Shown: piece after piece, positions 8,000 to 17,096 of the stretch
Numbering within the stretch: the stretch's first letter is position 1
Layout: each line of letters begins with the position of its first letter
Assembly (NCBI RefSeq): GCF_000011085.1
Contig: NC_006396.1
Coordinates: 1,364,001 to 1,428,000, forward strand
DNA length: 64,000 bases
Source: Haloarcula marismortui ATCC 43049
Lineage (GTDB): Archaea; Halobacteriota; Halobacteria; Halobacteriales; Haloarculaceae
Direction of reading: 5' to 3'
Notes under the pieces: generated by a model
Database searches by the model: none
Told to the model about the DNA's origin: nothing
The model's input: the letters and a program-made list of their open reading frames with translations, nothing else
Made by a program: the position numbers and the translations under genes

Positions 8000-9703
8000 T
8001 TACCCACCGGGCGTTGGCGGCTTAATGTCGCCCGCATGGGGCGAGTTTGCCGCTGCAGGCGTTGCCCGCTCCAGACAGATGAGGTTCTCCCTGCCGAGAC
8101 GTATCTTGACGACTTCGTCCTCGTCGACCATCCGCGAAAGGAGACGGCTAACCTTCGCTTTCGACCAGTCTGTTGCCTCAACGATGTCGGTCTGGTGCAG
8201 ACGGCCATTCTCGACTTGCAGCATCAGCTTCACGAGTTGCGCGTCAGGGGTGAGTTCCCGGTCGGCGTGTTCGAAGGCTTCAGCTGCGGTGCCCACGTCG
8301 ATGTCTGGACCGTCAGCTTCGGCCACCCTGTCTGTCGCCTCGATTTCACGATTGACCTCGATTATCTCCCGGTCCAGTTCGAGGCGGCGATAGATGAACA
8401 GTCTGGCCGCCGCGGAGAGTCCCGTGACCCAGTCACGCCTGATCGCCGCGACTGTCAGCCCGATCCCGATCAAGAACCCAAGAAGCGAACTCGTCACCCA
8501 GGCTGGCGTCAGCACGCTGTTTGGGTTCGTTCCCCAGGCGACTTCCTGGGGGTCGGTCAGGAAGTCACCGTCCGAATCGACCGCGAGCGGGTCCGTTCCA
8601 AGGTCCGAAACTTCCTGTCCATCGTTGAGACCGTCGCCGTCCGTATCGACGGTGGTCGGGGACGTGCCAGCCGCCAGTTCCTTTCCGTCGCTGAGACCGT
8701 CACTATCTGTGTCACTCTCGGTGGGTTCGGTCCCCGCCTCAAGTTCTGTCCCATCTGCTATCCCATCACCGTCAGTGTCAGCGACCGTCGGGTCGGTGCC
8801 CAGGGCCAGCTCCCTGCCGTCAGCGACCTCATCAGCGTCGGTGTCGGCCTGTACCGGGTTCGTACCGATCTCCAGCTCCCGACCGTCGACGACGCCGTCG
8901 TCGTCCGTGTCTGCGTCGGTCGGATCGGTCTCGCCAGACGCCTCTCGCTGGTCGGACAGCCCATCGCCGTCAGTATCGGCGACGGTCGGATTCGTTCCGA
9001 GTGCCAGTTCGCGTTCGTCCGAGAGCCCGTCGCCGTCCGTGTCGCCCTGTCGCGGGTCGGTACCCTCTTGAATCTCAGCCCTGTCACTGACACCATCTTC
9101 GTCAGTGTCTGTGGCCGTTGGGTCTGTCCCGTGCTGGTGGACCTCTGACCCGTCCAACAGCCCGTCACCGTCAGTGTCGGTGTCAGTGAGGTTCGTCCCT
9201 CGGGCCACCTCGTTGCTGTTGTTGAGCCCGTCATCGTCAATATCACCGGCACGCTGAATCGGCTGCAAAGGCACCGACCGCGTATCCAGCGTGGCGTTAG
9301 AACTCGTGTTGCGCAGAGAGATAGAGAGATCATCGAGTCCCGCCCTTCCGGGGGTCGTGAGAGCTGCAGTTCCGTTCGGGCCGACCGACGTACAGGTCGT
9401 CGACCCGTTCGCACGCGCACAGACTGTGAGATTTTCCTGCGGCGACGTAACTGTGACCGCGATCCGATACCCGCTGGCCCGCTCGCCATCTATTTGTTCC
9501 CAGACGAACGCACCCCCATTCGGTCCGTCTGCGGTAGCCTGTGTTGGCTCCACCGACTGTATCGCTGGCGCCGTTTCGTTGCCCGCCACTGTGTATTCAG
9601 CATACTGCCCGGCGTCCGCTGCGGCAGCGACACCTACGGAGACAGACGCGACTGTCAAGAGGAGGAGTAAAGCGCAGATCCCGCTCACGATCCGGTGTCT
9701 CAT
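8000..9703 (-). CDS. Membrane-spanning protein: eleven Ca-type repeats outside, winged helix inside
   Basis: This 567-residue protein has a Sec-type signal peptide at residues 1-28, with a hydrophobic core ICALLLLLTVASVSVGVA. A beta-rich domain follows to about residue 150. Then come eleven thrombospondin type 3-like units of about 22-23 residues (DTDGDGLSD pattern, with GTDP/GTNP between) up to about residue 400. One transmembrane helix (VTSSLLGFLIGIGLTVAAI) is followed by a basic stretch. The cytoplasmic tail ends in a MarR-like winged helix (TDIVEATDWSKAKVSRLLSR, then VVKIRLGRENLICL). The order is consistent with a one-component transmembrane regulator whose outer part binds calcium. The inferred ligand and targets are not shown by the sequence. 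A Bat-type regulator gene lies directly upstream. Confidence 0.85.
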   Translation of the reverse strand: MRHRIVSGICALLLLLTVASVSVGVAAAADAGQYAEYTVAGNETAPAIQSVEPTQATADGPNGGAFVWEQIDGERASGYRIAVTVTSPQENLTVCARANGSTTCTSVGPNGTAALTTPGRAGLDDLSISLRNTSSNATLDTRSVPLQPIQRAGDIDDDGLNNSNEVARGTNLTDTDTDGDGLLDGSEVHQHGTDPTATDTDEDGVSDRAEIQEGTDPRQGDTDGDGLSDERELALGTNPTVADTDGDGLSDQREASGETDPTDADTDDDGVVDGRELEIGTNPVQADTDADEVADGRELALGTDPTVADTDGDGIADGTELEAGTEPTESDTDSDGLSDGKELAAGTSPTTVDTDGDGLNDGQEVSDLGTDPLAVDSDGDFLTDPQEVAWGTNPNSVLTPAWVTSSLLGFLIGIGLTVAAIRRDWVTGLSAAARLFIYRRLELDREIIEVNREIEATDRVAEADGPDIDVGTAAEAFEHADRELTPDAQLVKLMLQVENGRLHQTDIVEATDWSKAKVSRLLSRMVDEDEVVKIRLGRENLICLERATPAAANSPHAGDIKPPTPGG

Positions 9704-9811
9704 ACAGTACGGGTGTCACAGCGCGACAATATCCTTTTTGGCACATAGCCTCTTTGTCACTTCTGACCACACCTGATAATTCAGCGATAATTTGTGGCGC
9801 GCCCCGACTAC

Positions 9812-10570
9812 TTACTCTTCGGACAGTCCGAGCTCCGACCCAACGACCTGATCCATACCGCGCCGAATCCGTTGTGACATCGCTGATGGTGAAATACCGA
9901 GTTTGTCCGCCAGCTCAGCCTGTGAGATGCCACGAGGCACGTCGAAGTACCCCTCTCTGTGTGCCGTCTCAAGTGCGACCTGCTGGTCTGCGGTCAGTCC
10001 GCATACGTCGGCATTTGCCTCTCCAGAGGTCCAGTACAGCCGATCAAGTCTAAATGTGATGTTCCGTTCAGAACACTCGGATCGGAACTGCGACAGTGCC
10101 GCTTGTGACCGAAACTGTGCGTGCACTAGCCACTGCCCACCCGTCCCTTCCATGCCGAGCGCCCGGCCACCAGCCTGGACGAGTGAAGGCGTGACCTGAA
10201 CGGCACTGTCGGCCACCTCGATTCGATAGATGCGGTTCGTCTCCGTCCAGTCTAATACGAGGGACCCACACACCGTGTTATCCCTCCCCAGTTCTGTTTC
10301 GAACTGGTCAAGGCTCTCACCCGCGACCTCAATCACCAGAAAATTTGACGTGCCGTCGTTAACCATCTGCTCCGGATGGACTGTTATGTCTGAACTGCTC
10401 TCGGTTGCATCCGTCAGAATCAGTTCTGGATGACTCAGGCATAGATCGACGCCGAGGCTCTTCTCCCGTGGTGTTTCATCCGTCTCCGATGGACTTGCCG
10501 GCCCGTAGCCAGCGCCATTGACTGGCTGGTCCGCCTCGGTTGCTGACCCCTGGTCGCCGGTGTTGCGCAT
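9812..10570 (-). CDS. Bat-type helix-turn-helix regulator
   Basis: The 252-residue product ends in an HTH_10 domain of the bacterio-opsin activator type (LTADQQVALETAHREGYFDV, then ISQAELADKLGISPSAMSQR). The middle is a beta-rich domain of the kind that precedes this HTH in haloarchaea. No PAS or GAF domain is present. ATG 10570 is preferred over the GTG at 10594. It is transcribed in the same direction as the membrane winged-helix gene at 8000-9703 and is divergent from the DUF4330-type gene; the shared upstream region 10571-10798 probably holds both promoters. Target genes are unknown. Confidence 0.85.
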   Translation of the reverse strand: MRNTGDQGSATEADQPVNGAGYGPASPSETDETPREKSLGVDLCLSHPELILTDATESSSDITVHPEQMVNDGTSNFLVIEVAGESLDQFETELGRDNTVCGSLVLDWTETNRIYRIEVADSAVQVTPSLVQAGGRALGMEGTGGQWLVHAQFRSQAALSQFRSECSERNITFRLDRLYWTSGEANADVCGLTADQQVALETAHREGYFDVPRGISQAELADKLGISPSAMSQRIRRGMDQVVGSELGLSEE

Positions 10571-10798
10571 ATGAACACCAGACGAATTGCGCACAAGGGT
10601 ATTGCCACTATACAGATAGTGTCTGCGAGGCGAGATGCTATACTGATAGCCGGGCGTGGGCCGGGTAGCCGCCTCCGTTTGCTCACCTTGCGGTGTCGGA
10701 AGATCGGCAGGTCACCGGCCTTCGGAGGGATGACTCTCGCCGACGCGGGACAGTCAGACAACGAAACACCCAAACCACTCGGAAGAAATGACTACCGC

Positions 10799-12214
10799 AT
10801 GGCAGATAGTCGTTCGTCGGCCCTCCTCGACGAGGATGGAAACCTCTTCGGCCTCGTCAACGTCGTCGATGCACTGGCCGCCCTGCTCGTCATTGCGGTC
10901 GTTGTGGCAGGCGCCGCACTTGTCCTCCAACCGGAGCCAGAGCCACCTGATCCAAATACTACCAACGTCACCCTCGATCTCGGGACGCAACCGTCGTACA
11001 TCGTCACAGAGATCACTGAAGGCGATACGTACAGTCCCGGCGGCGATTCGAAGCTCACCATCACAGACGTTCACCTGACGCCGCAGGACAATCAGACACG
11101 TGTCATCTTACGCGCTACGCTTCAGGGACCGCCTGACGGGGACAGTCTCACATATGTGAATGCCCCCGCGCGCCTCGGGCGACCGCTAACCATCGCGACG
11201 AGTCGATACGAAGTAGACGGCCAGATTCGTGCAGTGGGTGGTGACAACAGTTTCACTCAGGAAGACACGACGGTGGTTCTCAGAGACACCATGGCCACCG
11301 CCGAAGCGCGAGACGTCACCCCCGGTGATGAGATCCGACTCAGCGGACGCACTGTCGCGACTATCGAAGACGTAGCTGCATACACAACCGAGAATTCAAC
11401 CGAACAGACCGTCTTCGTCGAAGCAGAACTCGACACACACAGACAGCGGTCTGACCGCCGGTTCGGCGGCACACAGATCCGGCGCGGACAGACGGTCACG
11501 CTCCCGGCCGAAGACTACACCTTCGATGGTCGCATTGAAAAGGTGGATAGCGGCCTCCAGCCAACGACTACCGATGTGCTCCTTGAGACAACCGTCGATG
11601 CAGAAACGGCTGGCCGTATCGCTGCCGGCGACATCACTACCGTCGGCGGGTACGAGGCAGCCGAAGTACGAACGGTTACCACGTACGCGACACAGAACCC
11701 CGACCGCAAACGCGTGCTCGTGGGGCTCTCGTTGGCCACTCTCGAAAACGCCGGTCGTCAGCAGTTCGGTAGCGTCGCCGTCCAGCGTGGGAACAACATC
11801 ACTATTTCGACTGAAAGCTACGCGCTCTCCGGCACCATCGAACGTGTTGGCGCACTCGAACCGCGTGGAACGCTCACCAATCGGACGGTAACCCTGTGGA
11901 TGACCGACATTCGTGCGGACATGGCCGATACGATCGAACCCGGCATGACCGAAGCTAGTGGTGGCGAAACAATCGCTCGCGTCAGCCGCGTCAATACTGA
12001 GCCATCTGTCATCATTACGACGGGCGATAACGGCACGGTAAACATCGCTGATCATCCGTACTTGCGTGATGTTACCATCACGACTGAACTCCGGGTCCGC
12101 GAGTCGACAAGCGGTGTCCAGTTCAAAAGCGAGTCTCTCCAGCAGGGTTCGACAGTCGTGATCAATTTAGGGACAATCACGATTGAGGCCACAGTCGTCA
12201 GTGTCGGCCTCTGA
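10799..12214 (+). CDS. DUF4330-type membrane-anchored protein
   Basis: The 471-residue protein starts at ATG 10799 with ADSRSSALLDEDGNLFGLVN, followed by a single transmembrane helix (VVDALAALLVIAVVVAGAALV). This matches the start of DUF4330 proteins. The rest is extracytoplasmic beta-rich sequence with at least three repeats of about 110 residues; each has a pattern like V-RG-T-T---Y---G-I--V and E--TV-A--A--I--GD. The role is unknown; a cell-envelope function is inferred from the anchor and topology. The frame is open upstream to 10571, but the extension is Arg-rich and overlaps the Bat-type gene start, so I rejected it. The next gene follows after 49 bases and is probably co-transcribed. 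Confidence 0.82.
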   Translation: MADSRSSALLDEDGNLFGLVNVVDALAALLVIAVVVAGAALVLQPEPEPPDPNTTNVTLDLGTQPSYIVTEITEGDTYSPGGDSKLTITDVHLTPQDNQTRVILRATLQGPPDGDSLTYVNAPARLGRPLTIATSRYEVDGQIRAVGGDNSFTQEDTTVVLRDTMATAEARDVTPGDEIRLSGRTVATIEDVAAYTTENSTEQTVFVEAELDTHRQRSDRRFGGTQIRRGQTVTLPAEDYTFDGRIEKVDSGLQPTTTDVLLETTVDAETAGRIAAGDITTVGGYEAAEVRTVTTYATQNPDRKRVLVGLSLATLENAGRQQFGSVAVQRGNNITISTESYALSGTIERVGALEPRGTLTNRTVTLWMTDIRADMADTIEPGMTEASGGETIARVSRVNTEPSVIITTGDNGTVNIADHPYLRDVTITTELRVRESTSGVQFKSESLQQGSTVVINLGTITIEATVVSVGL

Positions 12215-12263
12215 ATTACATCAAAAACGGTATACCGGGCCACTCAAACCAGTATGTAATCGG

Positions 12264-12713
12264 ATGTCCGAGGAATCCGGGTCGCTAAGCCCTATTGAAG
12301 CGGTCGGGGAGAAAATCAGCGCGATTACTGACGGGTCACGGGTCATTACCACTGTACGAACGCTCGGTGCTCGAATGAGTGGTTTTGTTCAGGAGTCGTA
12401 TTGCTATCGCTGGCTCACCAAGGAGCCCGACCCGGAAGTCATCGTTATCGACCTTCGGGAGACGTACACTATCGGTCCATTCATTGCACTACTGGATAGG
12501 ATCATCCCACACGTCGAGCACACATGGCAGCACTCACGTGTGGGCTCGGTCGTGAAGCGTGTGTTCGAACGGCTCAGTGAGGAAGTGTTCGACCCACTTG
12601 CTGAGACACGTGGCTACAAATTCGCAGTTTCGGTTTTGGCGCCACCGGAGCCTCCGGAACGAGAACGCACCACAGGTGACGATCCGGGGTCTAACGAAGA
12701 CGAGCCGTTCTAG
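12264..12713 (+). CDS. Conserved hypothetical protein, 149 aa
   Basis: The product begins SEESGSLSPIEAVGEKISAI. It contains VIVIDLRETYTIGPFIALLD, a strand-helix pattern, and an acidic disordered tail. A paired hydrophobic segment near residues 72-82 is too short for a membrane helix. I do not recognise the family. It follows the DUF4330-type gene on the same strand with a gap of 49 bases, so it is likely in the same operon and may act with it. Confidence 0.68.
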   Translation: MSEESGSLSPIEAVGEKISAITDGSRVITTVRTLGARMSGFVQESYCYRWLTKEPDPEVIVIDLRETYTIGPFIALLDRIIPHVEHTWQHSRVGSVVKRVFERLSEEVFDPLAETRGYKFAVSVLAPPEPPERERTTGDDPGSNEDEPF

Positions 12714-13076
12714 TCTTTCTACGGTCACACTCTTTGCGAGATTCTATGGTTCATCGATGCTCGGTCACAGGAGTGACACAACGTGGTGTGACACAAGTCA
12801 TATCTGCGTAATCGAGACGATCAGAGCATCCGTGCTTCGGCCCTTTTGATTTCATTTCGGTCCACAAAGCGATTGCCAGCGGCACGGAGTACGTACCGCC
12901 CAACAATATTTTAATCGTGTACGCAACGACTTACCCAGTCATTCGGTAAGTAGTCAACAGGGTCGCGATGACCTACGACGTCCAGTGGACACTTCGGATG
13001 CTGAACGATGCTCCAAGCCAACCACTACGACCTGGCCGACGGGGAATTCAAATAATACGGGGTGTAATACTCAGTT
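12714..13076. other. Intergenic region before the antitoxin gene
   Basis: No full gene is visible. From 12968 a short frame reads MTYDVQWTLRMLNDAPSQP and another near 13009 reads MLQANHYDLADGEFK, which look like decayed coding sequence. An AT-rich ATTCAAATAATACGG near 13046-13060 sits about 25 bases before the antitoxin start and probably contains its promoter. Confidence 0.4.
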
Positions 13077-13337
13077 ATGGGTGAAACGACGAAAGTCACG
13101 GAGAAGGGGCAAACGACGATTCCACGTGATCTCCGTGAGAAGTACGGTATCGAGCCGGGTGACAGCGTGGAGTGGGTCGAGACAGAAGATGGCGTCATGC
13201 TAACGAAGGCAGTCGACGGCGGCGGACGCGGAATGTTGGTGCCCGATGATACTGATGAGGACACGCGCGAAGAAATCGCACAGGAACTGACTCAGCGGAT
13301 ACACGACCGGCGGACGAAGGAGACGCCCGATACGTGA
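13077..13337 (+). CDS. AbrB/MazE-type antitoxin
   Basis: The 86-residue protein opens with a swapped-hairpin AbrB/SpoVT fold: TKVTEKGQTTIPRDLREKYG, then IEPGDSVEWVETEDGVML. This is the DNA-binding domain of many VapB and MazE antitoxins. The C-terminal 40 residues (DEDTREEIAQELTQRIHDRR) would be the toxin-binding tail. It overlaps the PIN toxin start by four bases (ATACGTGA), the usual arrangement of a translationally coupled toxin-antitoxin pair. The gene is intact although its toxin is split by an IS. Autoregulation of the operon is expected for the family but not shown. Confidence 0.85.
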   Translation: MGETTKVTEKGQTTIPRDLREKYGIEPGDSVEWVETEDGVMLTKAVDGGGRGMLVPDDTDEDTREEIAQELTQRIHDRRTKETPDT

Positions 13338-13634
13338 CGAAGTATGTCGTCGGTTCGATGGGGTATCTGCGATATCTGGTTGATAGTCTCCCAGAGGAGG
13401 CAAGCAATATCTTCGACCGAGCCGAGGCCGGATTGGACGTGCTGTACGCACCGGATGTCGTCGTTGGCGAGACGCTGTACGAGGTGGCGCTTGGCGGCGA
13501 AGTCGCAGGTGTGGCGCTTCAGGGAAACCCGAACGACGTGTATCGCCGAACTGTGACGAACGGCCCTATCGACGTGGTCGCTCTCGACGAGCACGCGATG
13601 GCGATCTACGCGAGCCTCGCCGAGTTCTACGATA

Positions 13635-14787
13635 GTACCTAGCGTAACTTCTGGAGATGCCCGCCAAGATACTCCTCAATCCACGAGGCCGCGAAGCTCA
13701 GTTGAGTCGTCAGTTGCTCAAAGAGTTGAGTGAGGAGAGCGCGGTATTCTGCCGCGCTCTCCACAATCAACGGTGATGCTTCCCATTTGAGGCTCTTCCA
13801 GACCTGCTCGATTGGGTTGAGATCTGGAGAGCCAACCGGGAGAAAGACGAGATCGATACCGAGTTGATGGGCTCGTCTACGCGTGTACTCGCACACGTGC
13901 GAGGAGAAGTTGTCTGGGACGAGCAGAATCCGCTGACCCGGATTCTGCTCGCGGATCCCCTCAAGACACTCGCAGATCCGTTCTTTCTCTTGATTGGCGG
14001 GAAACTGAACGACACTCTCACCAGAGAGGGCATAGAACCCGACCGCTGGTTCGTCTAACTTCACCAGCGGTCGGGTGATATGCGGATCATCTACGGTGTA
14101 GAGTCGCTGGGAGTTGTCCCACGGTTGTGGATGCGATGTATCGAGAAATCCAAGGACGGTTCCACCGTCCGTACGGATTTCTTCGTCAACAACCCAGCCT
14201 TCCTCGTCATCTCCCTCGCATTTGTTGTGGGGAATGTCGTCAGGCTCATCGTCGAACGCGTCGCCGACGCGTTCGTCGAGAATCTCTTCGGCGTTTTCCG
14301 GGCGTGATGGGCGCTTAGTTCGCGGAATTGCGTAGGAAAGACTGAGATTTTCGAGGAAGGTGCTTAAGTAGACCGGGTGAAACTCTACGTCGAATTCTTC
14401 GTTAATGAGGTGCTGTATTTCTTGTTTCTTCCACGGTTGCCCGTCACGAAGTAGGTCCAAGAGGCGTTGGCGTTGGTCCTCGCCGAGCTTCGGGGGCTTG
14501 CCGCCCCCGAAGTTCGGCATCAGAAGACCGAGGCCACCCTTGTTCCACCGGCGAGCCCAGCGTGTTCCCGTTCCAGAGGACCTGCCGACATCGTCGGCAG
14601 CGTCCTCCAGAGTTGCTCCCTTGTAGATCCGTTTGATAAAGATCAACCGCTCAGTGAGTTTCTCATCAGTAGATTCCGCAAGGAGTCGGTCGAGATCGTC
14701 CTCACTGAGGTGACGGACGATCTCTTTGCGGCGCTCTCCAGACATACTCTCATATCAGATGCTACCTCCATAACTTCCCCTAACCAC
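13635..14787 (-). mobile_element. IS630-family insertion sequence, complete
   Basis: The element is 1153 bp long and lies between two TA dinucleotides (13633-13634 and 14788-14789), the standard IS630 target duplication. Its ends are imperfect 22-bp inverted repeats: GTACCTAGCGTAACTTCTGG at the left and, reading inward from the right, GTGGTTAGGGGAAGTTATGG. About 15 of 22 positions agree. It carries one transposase gene, 13639-14745. It splits the PIN toxin gene. Confidence 0.85.
13639..14745 (-). CDS. IS630-family transposase
   Basis: The 368-residue protein has an N-terminal HTH pair (LEDAADDVGRSSGTGTRWAR, then a GLLMPNFGGGKPPKL linker and QEIQHLINEEFDVEFHPVYL). The DDE domain follows: first Asp in GTVLGFLDTSHPQP, second in RILLVPDNFSSH, and the Glu in PDLNPIEQVWKSLKW. 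All three acids are present, so it may be active. The stop codon lies four bases inside the element end, as usual for this family. Confidence 0.92.
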   Translation of the reverse strand: MSGERRKEIVRHLSEDDLDRLLAESTDEKLTERLIFIKRIYKGATLEDAADDVGRSSGTGTRWARRWNKGGLGLLMPNFGGGKPPKLGEDQRQRLLDLLRDGQPWKKQEIQHLINEEFDVEFHPVYLSTFLENLSLSYAIPRTKRPSRPENAEEILDERVGDAFDDEPDDIPHNKCEGDDEEGWVVDEEIRTDGGTVLGFLDTSHPQPWDNSQRLYTVDDPHITRPLVKLDEPAVGFYALSGESVVQFPANQEKERICECLEGIREQNPGQRILLVPDNFSSHVCEYTRRRAHQLGIDLVFLPVGSPDLNPIEQVWKSLKWEASPLIVESAAEYRALLTQLFEQLTTQLSFAASWIEEYLGGHLQKLR

Positions 14788-14954
14788 TAAAGTAGAACTC
14801 TACGACGGACTGATTCATGCTGCACACCGAACGCTCGACACCGAGGCGGTCATCTCCGACGATAGTCACCTGCGCCAGAACGAAGTCAAACTCGTCTGGG
14901 ACTGAGACAACGTCCGTGTTCTTGTATTAACAGCGGGCAACGGTATGTCGGGAT

Positions 14955-14987
14955 GACATTCTCCGCGCCGTGAACGGCGGGATTCTC
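14955..14987 (-). repeat. Solo TnpB-element right-end hairpin
   Basis: On the minus strand this reads GAGAATCCCGCCGTTCACGG followed by CGCGGAGAATGTC. It closely resembles the right ends of the TnpB elements at 34641 and 63313 (GGGATTCC, stem, loop, stem, GGAGGATGTCAA). No tnpB is attached, so it is a relic or an end fragment. Confidence 0.4.
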
Positions 14988-15107
14988 TCGCTGTATCGAG
15001 ATAGTTTCGCGGATGAAATATTTCTAACCCCATACTCGACCGAGCGAGAAGCGATAATAGCGGTGGCGGTGGACAACACCTACAATCCCGGCCCTAGAAT
15101 CGTTACC

Positions 15108-15668
15108 ATGGCGATTTACGTATTCCGGGTCTGGCTCCACCCGAATCCACCGCTGGGATTCGAGCCCGGCGAGGAAGTCTGGCGCGACATTGAGGTCGAC
15201 GGCTCGCACACGCTGGCAGAGTTTCACGAGGCAATTTTCGAAGCGTACGAGCGATGGGACAGCCACGCCTACGAGTTCATCACGCGCGACGAGGACGGGA
15301 TTGCGCTCCGGAGTTACGTCCACCCACAGCTCTACGACGGCGGGGCAAGTTGGCGACCTATGGACGTCGAGGAGATCGACCGCTTCATCGAACAGGCCGT
15401 GCCCGACGACGCGACCGAAGCGGCCAAAGAGCGGTTTCGTGACCTCCAGTCGAATCCGCCGCCCGAAGGCAACACCGCTGAGACAACAGTCGACGAACTC
15501 GATCTTGACGAGGTCGGCGCACTCTCCTATATCTTCGATATGGCCGACAACTGGGACCACTACATCGGACTCCAGGAGGCTCGCGAGGGGTCGCTGGATT
15601 GCGACCCGATCGTCGTCGACAAACAGGGCACGGCACCGTCCCAGTACCCCGACCTGGACGAACAGTAA
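15108..15668 (+). CDS. Plasmid pRiA4b ORF-3-like protein
   Basis: The 186-residue protein starts at ATG 15108 with AIYVFRVWLHPNPPLGFEPG. It continues with VWRDIEVDGSHTLAEFHEAI and SHAYEFITRD. This pattern (a beta-grasp-like domain with a D-G-S-x-T-L-x-x-L/F-H core) is the pRiA4b ORF-3/IS1096 passenger family. Its biochemical role is unknown; members often lie in mobile islands. The second half has DEVGALSYIFDMADNWDHYI, also typical of the family. The frame is open to 14970, but the extension includes a TnpB end repeat, so I chose the internal ATG. Confidence 0.78.
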   Translation: MAIYVFRVWLHPNPPLGFEPGEEVWRDIEVDGSHTLAEFHEAIFEAYERWDSHAYEFITRDEDGIALRSYVHPQLYDGGASWRPMDVEEIDRFIEQAVPDDATEAAKERFRDLQSNPPPEGNTAETTVDELDLDEVGALSYIFDMADNWDHYIGLQEAREGSLDCDPIVVDKQGTAPSQYPDLDEQ

Positions 15669-15895
15669 GCTATGCCACGCGACATCGCTCCACCGAACAG
15701 ACCAGACGGCCCGAGCGCTACCGGTGTGAGGAGTGTGGCGCGTGAACGGTGGCCTATCCTGCGGATGAGCGACCCGACCCCCTCGAACCGGGAACAAACC
15801 ACCTGGAGTGACCGCATCGCCACGCTTTCGCATTCCGTGGGGAGGGCCCCAAACACAAATACGTCTCCCCTCGCATATCTAGGCGAATACGAACG

Positions 15896-16885
15896 ATGCC
15901 ACACGAATGCGACGCCTGTGGCGAGACGTTCGACACGTTGAGCCGCCTTCGCCTGCACGACTGCCCGGCCGACGAGCCAGCCGATCGGGACCCGCTGTCG
16001 TCGTTCGACGCGTTCCTGGATTCGATTTCGGATGGGCTCGACGCCGACATGCAGCGACGGAACCGGGAGCGCGAGACACAGGGACTGGACGCCGCGAGCG
16101 ATACGTTGAAAACCAGTCTTGAGGAGGCTGCACAGGGTGACGTCGACGCTGCGTTCGGGTTGATCGCCCGGTACGAACGCGAACTCCGGGAGTACCGCGA
16201 CGCCGAGGACTACAAGACGTATCGCGGGATCTTCTGGGCGTTTTACGAACCGACCGCAGAGACCCTCGACGAGATTGCCATCCACGAGGGATGGGCCTTT
16301 CTCAGGGAGCTTATCGACGCCTATCCGCGCGAAAGCACCGACGACGAGCCCAACGTGAGCCCTGTCATCGAGAACGCTGTCGGACGGCACGTCATCCGGA
16401 CGCGGCTGCGCGACGGCGTTGCAGCGGTCCCCGTCGAGGCGCTTGCGTATCTCGGCTCGTTCTGGGAGTCGATGGGAGAAACCAGCGGCGAAGAATCGTT
16501 CACGTACGGCTGGGGGATCGGTCATCCCGAACACTCGGTTGCAGACCACGCCCAAGAGGTTGCCACCGAGGAACTGTTCTGGGTGCGTGGTGTGCTCCCA
16601 CATACGTTCTACGCCGACCAGGACGCTGCGGCCGACCTGCTTAACGCGTTGCTCACCGACGAGCGGATCGATTACGAAGATAGATACCTGCTGGCGTCGA
16701 TCCTAGCCACGGTCGACCGCGATTCATCGCTGCAAATCCCCCGGTACTGGGACCACCGCGAGGAACTGGACGACCGGTTCGAGTTCGACGAGGCAGTTCG
16801 GTCGCGGCTGCGAGAGACGATTGAAGCCGAGGGCTTTCACCGGCGACTGGGAGAAGACTGGACGTTCAGCGACATGGAAGTATGA
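15896..16885 (+). CDS. C2HC zinc-finger-like hypothetical protein
   Basis: The 329-residue protein opens with one short finger, ECDACGETFDTLSRLRLHDC, giving Cys-x2-Cys-x12-His-x-Cys. The remainder (residues 60-329) is helical and acidic, with repeated W/Y positions; there is no recognisable enzymatic motif. Its stop overlaps the ATG of the next frame (16882) by four bases, so it was once translationally coupled to the SWIM-like fragment that follows. I cannot name the function; nucleic-acid or protein binding through the finger is a guess. Confidence 0.78.
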   Translation: MPHECDACGETFDTLSRLRLHDCPADEPADRDPLSSFDAFLDSISDGLDADMQRRNRERETQGLDAASDTLKTSLEEAAQGDVDAAFGLIARYERELREYRDAEDYKTYRGIFWAFYEPTAETLDEIAIHEGWAFLRELIDAYPRESTDDEPNVSPVIENAVGRHVIRTRLRDGVAAVPVEALAYLGSFWESMGETSGEESFTYGWGIGHPEHSVADHAQEVATEELFWVRGVLPHTFYADQDAAADLLNALLTDERIDYEDRYLLASILATVDRDSSLQIPRYWDHREELDDRFEFDEAVRSRLRETIEAEGFHRRLGEDWTFSDMEV

Positions 16886-17081
16886 GTGACATCGAGGAGA
16901 AACTCGAAGAGACGCTACCGACGCGAGTCGACGCAAGTACTACCGACAGGTCGCCGAACACCTCCAGACGATACAGACGCTGGGACGTGACCGGCGGTTC
17001 GAAAACATAGTGTCGTTCCTGCGAGACGGGTACTCGAATCGGCCAGCGTTTCTTGACGAGCTGGAGGAAGCTGGGGTCTGA
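16882..17081 (+). pseudogene. Frameshifted remnant of a SWIM-protein C-terminus
   Basis: The frame from ATG 16882 reads SDIEEKLEETLPTRVDAS and is then lost. The adjacent frame continues as RRKYYRQVAEHLQTIQTLGR and ends YSNRPAFLDELEEAGV at 17081. To my recollection this ending is typical of large haloarchaeal SWIM zinc-finger proteins. The broken SWIM gene at 18222-20043, on the other strand, lacks such a tail, so the two pieces may be parts of one rearranged gene or of two copies. Confidence 0.5.
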
Positions 17082-17096
17082 GCCTCGACCCTACCC

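Larger units (their letters stand above)
13334..14905 (+). pseudogene. VapC-type PIN toxin gene split by an IS630 element
   Basis: The 5' part runs from GTG 13334 to 13634, and the 3' part from 14790 to the TGA at 14903-14905. If the element at 13635-14787 and one copy of the TA target are removed, the frame closes exactly to 138 codons. The joint reads FYDKVELYDGLIHAAHRTLD and the end reads SDDSHLRQNEVKLVWD. The PIN features are an early GSMGYLRYLVD, EAGLDVLYAPDVVVGETLYE and the late acidic YDGLIHAAH and VISDD motifs; these carry the metal-binding acids of an RNase. The first PIN aspartate is replaced by Gly (VVGSMGYLRY), unless the start lies elsewhere. The toxin is certainly truncated now: translation stops in the element after YDST. 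Confidence 0.85.
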
